From Sphingomonas sp. CBMAI 2297 (GTDB lineage: Bacteria; Pseudomonadota; Alphaproteobacteria; Sphingomonadales; Sphingomonadaceae), in contig NZ_JAPDIR010000003.1 of the NCBI RefSeq assembly GCF_029870595.1, forward strand, positions 62,001 to 126,000: 64,000 bases of DNA, read 5' to 3'. Under the pieces are notes generated by a model, which was not told the DNA's origin, made no database searches, and was given only the letters and a program-made list of their open reading frames with translations. The position numbers were made by a program, and so were the translations under genes. Each line of letters starts with the position of its first letter. Position 1 is the stretch's first letter. Below, piece by piece: positions 35,464 through 43,095 of the stretch.

Positions 35464-35539
35464 TGCCGCCGCTCCCCATAGAATTTCAGTCGAGACCGGT
35501 TCTCGCCGAGAGCCCGTTTCTTCGCAGGAGAAGCATGAG
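35461..35539 (+). repeat. Duplicated intergenic spacer, copy 1
   Basis: Begins TGATGCCGCCGCTCCCCATA and ends with the ribosome binding site GCAGGAGAAGC just before MCP1. A second copy lies at 37433-37512 before MCP2. Marks the tandem duplication that made the chemoreceptor array. The hairpin seen in copy 2 is decayed here. Confidence 0.85.
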
Positions 35540-37435
35540 ATGCTTACGAAGTTGAAGATTCCTACCAAGATCCTCGCGCTCGTCGCCCTCATCGCCACCG
35601 TGGGGATGGGCGTCGCGCTGTTCGGATCGAACGCGCTCCTGCGCATCGACACGAGCTATTCGGAAGTGATCGAGAAGCAAATGCCGGTGGCGATCGAACT
35701 GGCGCGTGCCAATCGCCGCGTGTCGGACATCGCCTATGCCGGCTATCGCGCCTTTGCCTATGACGGCTCCTCGAAGACCGCGCAGGATGCCGGCAGGATA
35801 GAGCAGGACAATTTCCAGGCGGCCAGCGAGCTGCTCGACAATGCCGAGGCGCTCCAGCCCGCGCTGAAGCCGCGGATCGACCAGTTCCGCGGCCAGATCG
35901 CCAGGGTGCATGCGCTCGCGTCGCAGGCGATCGCGCTCGGCCAGCGCAACGACGATGCCGGCGCCAAGGCGAAGCTCGCCGAGATGGATCCGCTGATAAT
36001 CGATCTCTCGGCCCAGATGACGAAGTTCAACGACGATCAGGTCGCCGGCGGCAAGAACCGATCGATCGAGCTCACCGATAACAGCTATTCCACTGTCTAT
36101 ACGATGCTGATCGTCAGTGTGGTCTCGATCCTGATCGCGATGGGCTTCAGCGTCTTCGTCTCGCGCTCGGGGATCACCCTGCCGCTCGCGCGCCTGCAGG
36201 ACACGATGCGCGCGCTGGCCGGCGGCAACAACCGCGTCGATGTGCCGGGCACCGAGCGCGGCGACGAGCTGGGCGCGATGGCGAAGACCGTGCTGGTCTT
36301 CCGCGATGCCGCCCAGGCCCAGGAAACCGCCGCCGCGGCCAAGGCCGTCGCCGATGCCGAGCAGAAGATGGTGGTCGACACGCTGGGCGAGAATCTCGGC
36401 GAAGTCGCCAAGGGCGACCTCACCGCCGAGATCGCCCGCGAGTTCCCGAGCGACTATGCCGCGCTCAAGGTCAATTTCAACGAAGCCGTGACCAGCCTGC
36501 GCACGCTGATCGGCTCGGTGATGGAATCGGCCGCGACGATCCAGACCGGTTCGAGCGAGATCGCCCAGGCCTCGGAAGACCTGGCCCGCCGTACCGAAGC
36601 CAACGCCGCCAGCCTCGAGCAGACTTCCGCGGCGGTCACGCAGATGGACGAGCGGCTGAAGATCATGGCCGCCTCGGCCGGCCGCACTGTCGAACGCGCC
36701 GATGGTGCGATCTCGACGGTATCGGGCGGCCGCGCGATCGCCGACGAAGCGGTGCAGGCAATGACGCGCGTGTCGGAGTCCGCCAAGGGCATCGACAGCG
36801 TGATCGAGGGGCTGGACAAGATCGCCTTCCAGACGCGCGTCCTCGCGATGAATGCCGCCGTGGAAGCGGGCCGCGCCGGCGAGGCGGGGCGCGGCTTCGC
36901 GGTGGTCGCCGATCTGGTCTCGGCCCTGGCGATGCGGGCGGAGGAAGAGGCCGGCCGCGCCCGCGACCAGCTGACCGCGACCCAGACCGACATCGTCGCC
37001 GCGGTGGAGATGGTCGAGAAGGTCGACGGCGCGCTGGCCGATATCTCGAGCGACGTCGGCGAGGTCCACACGCTGCTCGCCGAGATGGCGACGGACAATG
37101 CCGCGCAGTCGACGGCGATCACCCAGATCAGCACCGCCATCGGCTCGATGGACCAGGCCACCCAGCAGAACGCCGCGATGGTCGAGGAAACCTCCGCCGC
37201 CGCGCGCAACCTGAACACCGAGGTCAGCGCCCTTTCCGACCAGGCCGGGCGCTTCACCGTGGGCAACGCCGCCGCCGTGCGCCCGGCCATGCGTTCCGCT
37301 TCGGCCCCGGTGCCCGCGCGCCCGGCCAAGCCCGCCGCAAAGAAGGCCGGGGCCTATGTTTCCCCGGTGAAGGCGCTGCCGCGCGCCAAGACCACGCCGG
37401 ACAGCGGCGGGAACGACGACTGGACGGCGTTCTGA
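35540..37435 (+). CDS. Methyl-accepting chemotaxis protein 1
   Basis: 631-residue transmembrane chemoreceptor. First membrane helix at about 8-30, a periplasmic four-helix-type ligand domain (about 31-190), second helix (YTMLIVSVVSILIAMGFSVF), HAMP domain (GITLPLARLQDTMRALAGGN), a second HAMP-like segment, and the signalling hairpin with tip IAFQTRVLAMNAAVEAGRAG. The C-terminus ends in a flexible Ala/Pro/Lys tail and NDDWTAF, matching the aromatic-x-x-aromatic pentapeptide that tethers CheR. ATG at 35540 follows GGAGAAGC. Tandem with a near-identical paralogue. Confidence 0.95.
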   Translation: MLTKLKIPTKILALVALIATVGMGVALFGSNALLRIDTSYSEVIEKQMPVAIELARANRRVSDIAYAGYRAFAYDGSSKTAQDAGRIEQDNFQAASELLDNAEALQPALKPRIDQFRGQIARVHALASQAIALGQRNDDAGAKAKLAEMDPLIIDLSAQMTKFNDDQVAGGKNRSIELTDNSYSTVYTMLIVSVVSILIAMGFSVFVSRSGITLPLARLQDTMRALAGGNNRVDVPGTERGDELGAMAKTVLVFRDAAQAQETAAAAKAVADAEQKMVVDTLGENLGEVAKGDLTAEIAREFPSDYAALKVNFNEAVTSLRTLIGSVMESAATIQTGSSEIAQASEDLARRTEANAASLEQTSAAVTQMDERLKIMAASAGRTVERADGAISTVSGGRAIADEAVQAMTRVSESAKGIDSVIEGLDKIAFQTRVLAMNAAVEAGRAGEAGRGFAVVADLVSALAMRAEEEAGRARDQLTATQTDIVAAVEMVEKVDGALADISSDVGEVHTLLAEMATDNAAQSTAITQISTAIGSMDQATQQNAAMVEETSAAARNLNTEVSALSDQAGRFTVGNAAAVRPAMRSASAPVPARPAKPAAKKAGAYVSPVKALPRAKTTPDSGGNDDWTAF

Positions 37436-37512
37436 TGCCGCCGCTCCCCATAGAATTTTAGTCGAGACGGGCTCTCGCCGAGGGCCCGTCTCTTTTGCAG
37501 GAGAAGTATTAG
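37433..37512 (+). repeat. Duplicated intergenic spacer, copy 2
   Basis: Same sequence family as 35461-35539, from the MCP1 stop to the MCP2 start. Confidence 0.85.
37464..37496 (+). terminator. Terminator between the two chemoreceptor genes
   Basis: Perfect 9-base stem GAGACGGGC / GCCCGTCTC followed by TTTT. It suggests that MCP2 is at least partly expressed separately. Confidence 0.75.
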
Positions 37513-39390
37513 ATGCTCGCAAAGTTGAAGATTCCAACCAAGATCCTGGCGCTCGTCGCCATCGTCGCCACCGTGGGTATGGGCGTCGCGCTGTTCGGAT
37601 CGAACGCGCTCCAGCGCATCGACCGGAATTATTCGGACCTGGTCGTGAACCATATGCCGGTGGCGACCGAGCTGGCACGCGCCAATCGCCGCGCGTCGGA
37701 CATCGCCTATGCCGGCTATCGCGCGCTTTCCTATGACGGTTCCTCGAAGATCGCGCAGGAAGCCGGCAAGGTGGAGGAGAATAATTTCCTGACGGCCAAC
37801 AAGCTGCTCGACAATGCCGAGGCGCTCCAGCCCGCGCTGAAGCCGCAGCTGGACCAGTTCCGCGGCCAGATCGCCAGGGTGCATGCGCTCGCGTCGCAGG
37901 CGATCGCGCTCGGCCAGCGCAACGACAATGACGGCGCCAAGGCGAAGCTCGCCGAGATGGATCCGCTGATCATCGACCTTTCGGCCCGGATGGCGAAGTT
38001 CAACGACGATCTGGTCGCCAATGGCAAGGCGCGATCGAGCGAGCTCGGCGCGAGCAGCAACCACACCATCTATACGATGCTGATCGTCAGTGTGGTCTCG
38101 ATCCTGATCGCAATGGGCTTCAGCTTCTTCGTCTCGCGCTCGGGAATCACCCTGCCGCTCGCGCGCCTGCAGGACACGATGCGCGCGCTGGCCGGCGGCA
38201 ACAACCGCGTCGACGTGCCGGGCACCGAGCGCGGCGACGAGCTGGGCGCGATGGCGAAGACCGTGCTGGTCTTCCGCGATGCCGCCCAGGCCCAGGAAAC
38301 CGCCGCCGCGGCCAAGGCCGTCGCCGATGCCGAGCAGAAGATGGTGGTCGACACGCTGGGCGAGAATCTCGGCGAAGTCGCCAAGGGCGACCTCACCGCC
38401 GAGATCGCCCGCGAGTTCCCGAGCGACTATGCCGCGCTGAAGACCAATTTCAACGCGGCGCTGACCAGCCTGCGCACGCTGATCGGCTCGGTGATGGAAT
38501 CGACCTCGACGATCCATACGGGCTCGAGCGAGATCGCCCAGGCCTCGGAAGACCTGGCCCGCCGCACCGAAGCCAATGCCGCCAGCCTGGAGGAGACTTC
38601 CGCCGCGGTCGCGCAGATGGACGAGCGGCTGAAAACGATGGCAGCCTCGGCCGGCCGCACTGTCGAACGCGCCGATGGTGCGATCTCGACGGTATCGGGC
38701 GGCCGCGCGATCGCCGATGAAGCGGTGCAGGCAATGACGCGCGTGTCGGAGTCCGCCAAGGGCATCGACAGCGTGATCGAGGGGCTGGACAAGATCGCCT
38801 TCCAGACGCGCGTCCTCGCGATGAATGCCGCGGTGGAGGCCGGGCGTGCCGGCGAGGCCGGCCGCGGCTTCGCGGTGGTCGCCGATCTGGTCTCGGCCCT
38901 GGCAATGCGGGCGGAGGAAGAGGCCGGCCGCGCCCGCGACCAGCTGACCGCGACCCAGACCGACATCGTCGCCGCGGTGGAGATGGTCGAGAAGGTCGAT
39001 GGCGCGCTGGCCGATATCTCGAGCGACGTCGGCGAGGTCCACACGCTGCTCGCCGAGATGGCGACGGACAATGCCGCGCAGTCGACGGCGATCACCCAGA
39101 TCAGCACCGCCATCGGCTCGATGGACCAGGCCACCCAGCAGAACGCCGCGATGGTCGAGGAAACCTCCGCCGCCGCGCGCAACCTGAACACCGAGGTCAG
39201 CGCCCTTTCCGACCAGGCCGGCCGCTTCACCGTGGGCAACGTCGCCGCCGTGCGCCCGGCCATGCGCCCGGCCCCGATGCCGGCCAACCGGGCGTCGAAA
39301 CCGGCTGCGAGAAAAGCCTATGTCTCGCCGGTAAAGGCCCTGGCCACCGCCGCCGCGATGGAGGCCAGCGAGGAATGGGCCGCGTTCTGA
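37513..39390 (+). CDS. Methyl-accepting chemotaxis protein 2
   Basis: 625-residue paralogue of MCP1, starting at an ATG at 37513 after GGAGAAG. Same layout. The ligand domain differs by scattered substitutions (DRNYSDLVVNHMPVATELAR; NGKARSSELGASSNHTIYTM), while the second membrane helix, HAMP and signalling regions are almost identical even at DNA level, suggesting gene conversion. Ends EASEEWAAF, again an aromatic-x-x-aromatic tether. Followed by its own terminator. Confidence 0.95.
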   Translation: MLAKLKIPTKILALVAIVATVGMGVALFGSNALQRIDRNYSDLVVNHMPVATELARANRRASDIAYAGYRALSYDGSSKIAQEAGKVEENNFLTANKLLDNAEALQPALKPQLDQFRGQIARVHALASQAIALGQRNDNDGAKAKLAEMDPLIIDLSARMAKFNDDLVANGKARSSELGASSNHTIYTMLIVSVVSILIAMGFSFFVSRSGITLPLARLQDTMRALAGGNNRVDVPGTERGDELGAMAKTVLVFRDAAQAQETAAAAKAVADAEQKMVVDTLGENLGEVAKGDLTAEIAREFPSDYAALKTNFNAALTSLRTLIGSVMESTSTIHTGSSEIAQASEDLARRTEANAASLEETSAAVAQMDERLKTMAASAGRTVERADGAISTVSGGRAIADEAVQAMTRVSESAKGIDSVIEGLDKIAFQTRVLAMNAAVEAGRAGEAGRGFAVVADLVSALAMRAEEEAGRARDQLTATQTDIVAAVEMVEKVDGALADISSDVGEVHTLLAEMATDNAAQSTAITQISTAIGSMDQATQQNAAMVEETSAAARNLNTEVSALSDQAGRFTVGNVAAVRPAMRPAPMPANRASKPAARKAYVSPVKALATAAAMEASEEWAAF

Positions 39391-39415
39391 GGCCCGGCTT
39401 TGTGTGACGGAATGG

Positions 39416-39450
39416 GGGCGCCCCGGCTTCGGCCAGGGCGCCCTTTCCTT
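39416..39450 (+). terminator. Terminator after MCP2
   Basis: Stem GGGCGCC / GGCGCCC (39416-39422 with 39437-39443) followed by TTTCCTT. Confidence 0.8.
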
Positions 39451-39462
39451 ATCTGCCCGGGC

Positions 39463-40626
39463 TCATTCGAGCATGCGCTTCCCGATCGCCGCGACGAAAT
39501 CATCGAGATCCGTGGTCCCGGCATTGCTCAGAAGGATCACCGTCAGGTCGCTGTCCAGGAACCGGTAGAGCTGGCTCTGCGTGCCCATGATATGGCCCGG
39601 ACGCTTCGCGACACGATGCGTCGCGCCGCCGGCCCTGGTATCGTACACCCAGAGGCCGAGGCCGTAGCGGTCGAGCCCGGGCGTGGTCATCTGGTCGAGC
39701 ATCGGCCGGCCGATCAGCCGGCCGCCGAACAGCGCGTTGGCAAAGCGCAGCAGATCGCCCGCGCTCGAATAGAGCGCACCGGCCGCATACCAGTTCTCGG
39801 GATAGACCGGCATGTCGTGTTGCAGCGTGCGGCGATCGGCGGCGAGCGAATAGGCGTCGGCCAGGTTGGGAACGACTTGCTGGTGCCGCATCATGCCGCT
39901 GTGGCGCATGTTCAGGGGAACCAGGATGCGCTCGCCGAGCACGGCGCCGAACGGCTTGCCATAGGCTCGTTCGATGATCTTCCCGAGGATGATATAGTCG
40001 GCGTTGTTATAGTCGAAGACCTTGCCCGGCGCGTTGACGAGCGGATCGCTGCAGAACTTCCGGAGCAGATCGTCGCTGCTATAGGGCGTCTGGTAGAGCG
40101 GAAGCCGGTCGTGCCGGACGGCATCCTCGACCTGGGCGCGAATGGCCTGCCGCTCGTCCTCGATATTGGGGATCGCGTCGATGTTCCGGAGCCCGGAAGT
40201 ATGGTTGAGAAGCTGGCGGACCGTGACCCTGGCCGCCGCCTCGCCGCGATAATCGGGAAGATAGGTGCCGATCGTCCCGTCGAGATCCAGCCGGCGCTGC
40301 TCCGCGAGCTGGAGGATGAGCGTCGAGGTGAAGAGCTTGGTGATCGAGGCGGCCCAATAGGCCGTGTGCCGCGTGTTCGGAACATTGTGCTCGCGATTGG
40401 CCAGGCCGAAGCTGCGTTCGAACACCGTCCGGCCGCCCTTCTGCACCAGGACGGTACCGCTGAAGCCATGTTCCTTCGCATAGCCGGCGATGAAATCCCC
40501 GGGCGATTGCCCGGCCGGTGCCCGGATGGCGGCCGGCATGGACGGAGCCGGTTGCACGCCGGCAGCCAGAACAGGGGCGGCGGCCAGGACGATGGCCATC
40601 GCCAATGCGGGGAAGAACGGACGCAC
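39463..40626 (-). CDS. Exported serine hydrolase, class C beta-lactamase-like
   Basis: 387 residues from a GTG at 40626 preceded by AGGAGG. Signal peptide (RPFFPALAMAIVLAAAPVLA). Beta-lactamase/transpeptidase motifs: S94-x-x-K in WAASITKLF and Y-N-N in FDYNNADYIILG; the third motif region is KRPGHIMGTQS (His-x-Gly). Esterases, D-aminopeptidases and PBP-like enzymes share this fold, so beta-lactam resistance should not be assumed. Isolated gene, convergent with MCP2. Confidence 0.88.
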   Translation of the reverse strand: MRPFFPALAMAIVLAAAPVLAAGVQPAPSMPAAIRAPAGQSPGDFIAGYAKEHGFSGTVLVQKGGRTVFERSFGLANREHNVPNTRHTAYWAASITKLFTSTLILQLAEQRRLDLDGTIGTYLPDYRGEAAARVTVRQLLNHTSGLRNIDAIPNIEDERQAIRAQVEDAVRHDRLPLYQTPYSSDDLLRKFCSDPLVNAPGKVFDYNNADYIILGKIIERAYGKPFGAVLGERILVPLNMRHSGMMRHQQVVPNLADAYSLAADRRTLQHDMPVYPENWYAAGALYSSAGDLLRFANALFGGRLIGRPMLDQMTTPGLDRYGLGLWVYDTRAGGATHRVAKRPGHIMGTQSQLYRFLDSDLTVILLSNAGTTDLDDFVAAIGKRMLE

Positions 40627-40735
40627 GCGAACCTCCTGCAGCGACCTCCCGCGATATCCCGTCGGCACGCGAGCGCATCGCCGGGCAGTTGCGGCGCAAC
40701 ATTGCGCCAGCATTGCGCCCGCCCCCCTTCCCCCT

Positions 40736-41038
40736 CTATGCCGGCAGCACGCCGCGCAGCAGCGCCGCGCTCGCCACTCCGACGAGGACGGTGGGCAGGA
40801 GCGGCAGCCTGGCGGCCGCGAGCGCCGTCACGGCAAGCGCAAGCAGATCCGCGGGACGCCCGCTCGCAAAGGCCGGGGCGATCACCGAGACGAGGACGCA
40901 ACCGGGCGCCGCATCCATCACCGCCGTCATGCGCGCGGACAGCACGCGATCGCCGAGCAGAAGATATCCGCCGATGCGCGTGGCATAGGTCACCATCGCC
41001 ATCAGCAGGATGGCCCCCAGGGTGGCGGGATCGGGCAT
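40736..41038 (-). CDS. azlD: Branched-chain amino acid exporter subunit AzlD
   Basis: 100 residues, three to four membrane helices (ATLGAILLMAMVTYATRIGG, VLSARMTAVMDAAPGCVLVS, LALAVTALAAARLPLLPTVL). Y-A-T-R-I-G-G-Y and the small size are characteristic of AzlD, partner of AzlC. Its ATG overlaps the azlC stop (TGATG). Confidence 0.9.
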   Translation of the reverse strand: MPDPATLGAILLMAMVTYATRIGGYLLLGDRVLSARMTAVMDAAPGCVLVSVIAPAFASGRPADLLALAVTALAAARLPLLPTVLVGVASAALLRGVLPA

Positions 41039-41772
41039 CACGGCCGCACCCAGGCACAGGCGGCCAGGACGCCCGCAACGGCACCCGCCGGCACATACCA
41101 GGCGCCGGGCAGCAACAGGCAGGCCGCAACGGCGGCGACAAGGCTCACCGCCCAGGGCATCGCCGCGCGCATGCCCTTCCACATGCCCCGCAGCAGGACG
41201 AGGAACACGGCCGGGAACGCCATGTCGAAGCCATAGCGGGTGATGTCGCCCAGCACCGGCCCCAGCAACGCGCCCAGCGCCGTAAAGACCACCCAGGTGG
41301 CGTAGAGCCCGATCGAGACGCCGATATAGTAAGCGAGGCTGAACGGCTGCGGCCGGCCGGCGTCCGCCCTCTGCCTGGCGTCGGCGAGCCCCATCGCCCA
41401 GCTCTCGTCGCACATGAAGAACAGCGCCGGCAGCACCCGCCGGCGGGGCAGGTGACGCAGATAGGGCGCCAATGCCGCCCCCATCAGCAGGTGACGGCAA
41501 TTCACCAGCATCGTCACGCCAGCGATCAGGAGGAGATGGGGCGGCGAGGTCCACAGGCCGATCGCGGCGAACTCGGATCCGCCGCCGAAATTGAGCCCGG
41601 TGAGGATCGGCACCTCGATGGCGCCGAACCCCTTGGCCGATGCCTGCGCGCCCAGCACCAGCGCGAACGGCACGAACCCGATCATCACGGGCAGCGATGC
41701 CCGTAATCCCCGCCGCAGCTCGGCGCGGCTTCCCGTCCCCGGCAGCGATCCACCCGGTTTCCCTTCCGTCAT
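41038..41772 (-). CDS. azlC: Branched-chain amino acid exporter subunit AzlC
   Basis: 244 residues from the ATG at 41772 (AAGGGA five bases upstream). Motifs LPVMIGFVPFALVLGAQASA, GGGSEFAAIGLW, LVNCRHLLMGAALAPYL and FFMCDESWAM are diagnostic for AzlC/YgaZ. AzlCD exports branched-chain amino acids or analogues. Divergent from an Lrp-family regulator, the usual arrangement, so it is probably controlled by it. Confidence 0.92.
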   Translation of the reverse strand: MTEGKPGGSLPGTGSRAELRRGLRASLPVMIGFVPFALVLGAQASAKGFGAIEVPILTGLNFGGGSEFAAIGLWTSPPHLLLIAGVTMLVNCRHLLMGAALAPYLRHLPRRRVLPALFFMCDESWAMGLADARQRADAGRPQPFSLAYYIGVSIGLYATWVVFTALGALLGPVLGDITRYGFDMAFPAVFLVLLRGMWKGMRAAMPWAVSLVAAVAACLLLPGAWYVPAGAVAGVLAACAWVRP

Positions 41773-41893
41773 CGCTTCCCTTCGGATTCCGACGTTGCTC
41801 ATGGGCAGTCGTATATGCCGGATGGAAGCGCATTTGGTTGCGAACATGCGAGTATGGCGCGACTATATCGGCATAGATGATCGCCTTAAGCAA

Positions 41894-41908
41894 AATATGT
41901 GGCATATT
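41894..41908. promoter_or_regulatory. Palindrome between azlC and the Lrp-type regulator
   Basis: AATATGTGGCATATT: 6-base arms, 3-base spacer, in an AT-rich part of the divergent intergenic region. It fits an Lrp/AsnC-family site. It covers an upstream in-frame ATG (41897), which favours the start at 41915 for the regulator. Confidence 0.5.
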
Positions 41909-41914
41909 GCGCCA

Positions 41915-42382
41915 ATGAAACTGGATCGCATCGACCGCCGGATCCTGATGGCCTTGCAGCGCAACGGGCGCCTGACCAACGTGGAGCTGGCGCAGGAAGT
42001 CGGATTGTCGCCATCGCCCTGCCTGCGGCGCGTGCGGCTGCTGGAGGAATCCGGCGTCATCGAACGCTATGTCGCGCTGCTCGATCCCGAGCGGATCGGC
42101 TTCGGCATGTCGCTGTTCGTCCGGGTCTGGCTCAAGAGCCAGGACGAGGAGACGGTGCAGCAGTTCATCGCCGGCATCCGGCCGCTCGGCGAAGTCGTCG
42201 AATGCCACCTGATGGCCGGCGACTGCGATTTTCTTCTGCGCGTCGTCGCCGCGGACCTGACGGCCTTTCGCCGATTCCAGGCGGAGCGGCTGGCGCGCAT
42301 TCCCTGCGTGCTCAGCCTGAAGACGGACATTCCCATGCAGAAGGTGAAGCTCACCTCCGAGCTGCCGCTCGCGACGGACTAG
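41915..42382 (+). CDS. Lrp/AsnC-family transcriptional regulator
   Basis: 155 residues. N-terminal winged HTH (LDRIDRRILMALQRNGRLTN, VELAQEVGLSPSPCLRRVRL) and C-terminal ligand-binding RAM domain (VVECHLMAGDCDFLLRVVAA, LSLKTDIPMQKVKLTSELPL). Likely senses an amino acid and controls azlCD. An in-frame ATG 18 bases upstream is possible but lies within the palindrome. Confidence 0.93.
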   Translation: MKLDRIDRRILMALQRNGRLTNVELAQEVGLSPSPCLRRVRLLEESGVIERYVALLDPERIGFGMSLFVRVWLKSQDEETVQQFIAGIRPLGEVVECHLMAGDCDFLLRVVAADLTAFRRFQAERLARIPCVLSLKTDIPMQKVKLTSELPLATD

Positions 42383-42416
42383 GCTGAGAATCCAAACAAG
42401 TATTTGATTTTCTGCC

Positions 42417-42496
42417 GTCATCCCGGCCTGGAGCCGGGATCCCGCTTCCGCTTCCGCCGATAAGGCAGCGGGACCCCGGCTCAAGGCCGGGATGAC
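42417..42496. repeat. GTCATCCCGG-type palindromic doublet, copy 2
   Basis: GTCATCCCGGCCTGGAGCCG followed by a spacer and AGGCAGCGGGACCCCGGCTC, ending GGGATGAC. Sister of 18288-18363, including the upstream TATTTGATT. Confidence 0.8.
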
Positions 42497-42558
42497 GAAA
42501 GAAGAATGAGTCCCCAATCCAGGCGCGCGGCCTGGGGGCGACGGCTCCTCTCGTCCGC

Positions 42559-42602
42559 AACGGAAAGGGGCGCCACGGCTGTCGCCGGGCGCCCCTTTCG
42601 TT
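42559..42602 (-). terminator. Terminator of flaF
   Basis: Long stem AACGGAAAGGGGCGCC / GGCGCCCCTTTCGTT; read on the minus strand it ends in CCCCTTTCCGTT. It is 14 bases past the flaF stop, and could stop transcripts from both sides. Confidence 0.75.
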
Positions 42603-42616
42603 GGCCATGCGCAGGT

Positions 42617-42979
42617 TCAGGCGGCAGCGCGTTGCGGCCCGCGCAGCCCTTCCATGATCATGCGGTTCACTTCGATCAGTTCGCGGATCCGCTCGCGGCC
42701 GGCGATCACGTCGCTGGTGAAGCGGTCCACCCACAGGGCCAGGGAGATGATCTGCGCGCGCAGCTCACGCGGCAGGCCATTGCCCGCAATGCCGCAATCG
42801 GTAGAGAAGGCGTCCCACATCTGGCGATTGCGATGCAGTGGCGGCATCAGCAGCGCGCCCTTCAGGCCGCGCTCCTCCGCTTCCATCATCTCGCCGGTGA
42901 TCTCGCCCAACAGCCTGAGCTCTGCCGAGCGTGGCGTTTCAGCCCGGGCACGGGCCGCCTGATAGGCACTAAGGGTCAT
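42617..42979 (-). CDS. flaF: Flagellar biosynthesis regulator FlaF
   Basis: 120 residues from the ATG at 42979 (GGAG six bases upstream). SAYQAARARAETPRSAELRL at the N-terminus and MWDAFSTDCGIAGNGLPREL...RAQIISLALWVDRF are the FlaF signatures. In Caulobacter FlaF helps flagellin secretion and works with FlbT on flagellin mRNA. Here it stands alone: no flbT or flagellin gene is next to it. Confidence 0.93.
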   Translation of the reverse strand: MTLSAYQAARARAETPRSAELRLLGEITGEMMEAEERGLKGALLMPPLHRNRQMWDAFSTDCGIAGNGLPRELRAQIISLALWVDRFTSDVIAGRERIRELIEVNRMIMEGLRGPQRAAA

Positions 42980-43004
42980 GCTCGCTCCATTTGCTTGACC
43001 CTTC

Positions 43005-43012
43005 ATTCTAGG
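43005..43012 (-). promoter_or_regulatory. CCTATAA-like element upstream of flaF
   Basis: Reads CCTAGAAT on the minus strand, 26 bases before the flaF ATG; one base off the shared motility element. Confidence 0.3.
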
Positions 43013-43041
43013 ACGATCGCAACCGTTCCGGGTGCGCGCAT

Positions 43042-43048
43042 CCTATAA
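43042..43048 (+). promoter_or_regulatory. CCTATAA motility-type promoter element
   Basis: CCTATAAG, 47 bases before the chosen start of the HAD-type gene. Its closeness to an earlier GTG at 43054 argues against that GTG as the start. Confidence 0.4.
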
Positions 43049-43095
43049 GATTAGTGCGCCCTACCGAATTGCGGGCGCGCATCCGGGGAAAATCA

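Noticed and set aside
39463..40626. Beta-lactamase conferring resistance
   Set aside because: Serine and Tyr motifs are shared by esterases and peptidases; nothing in the context supports resistance.
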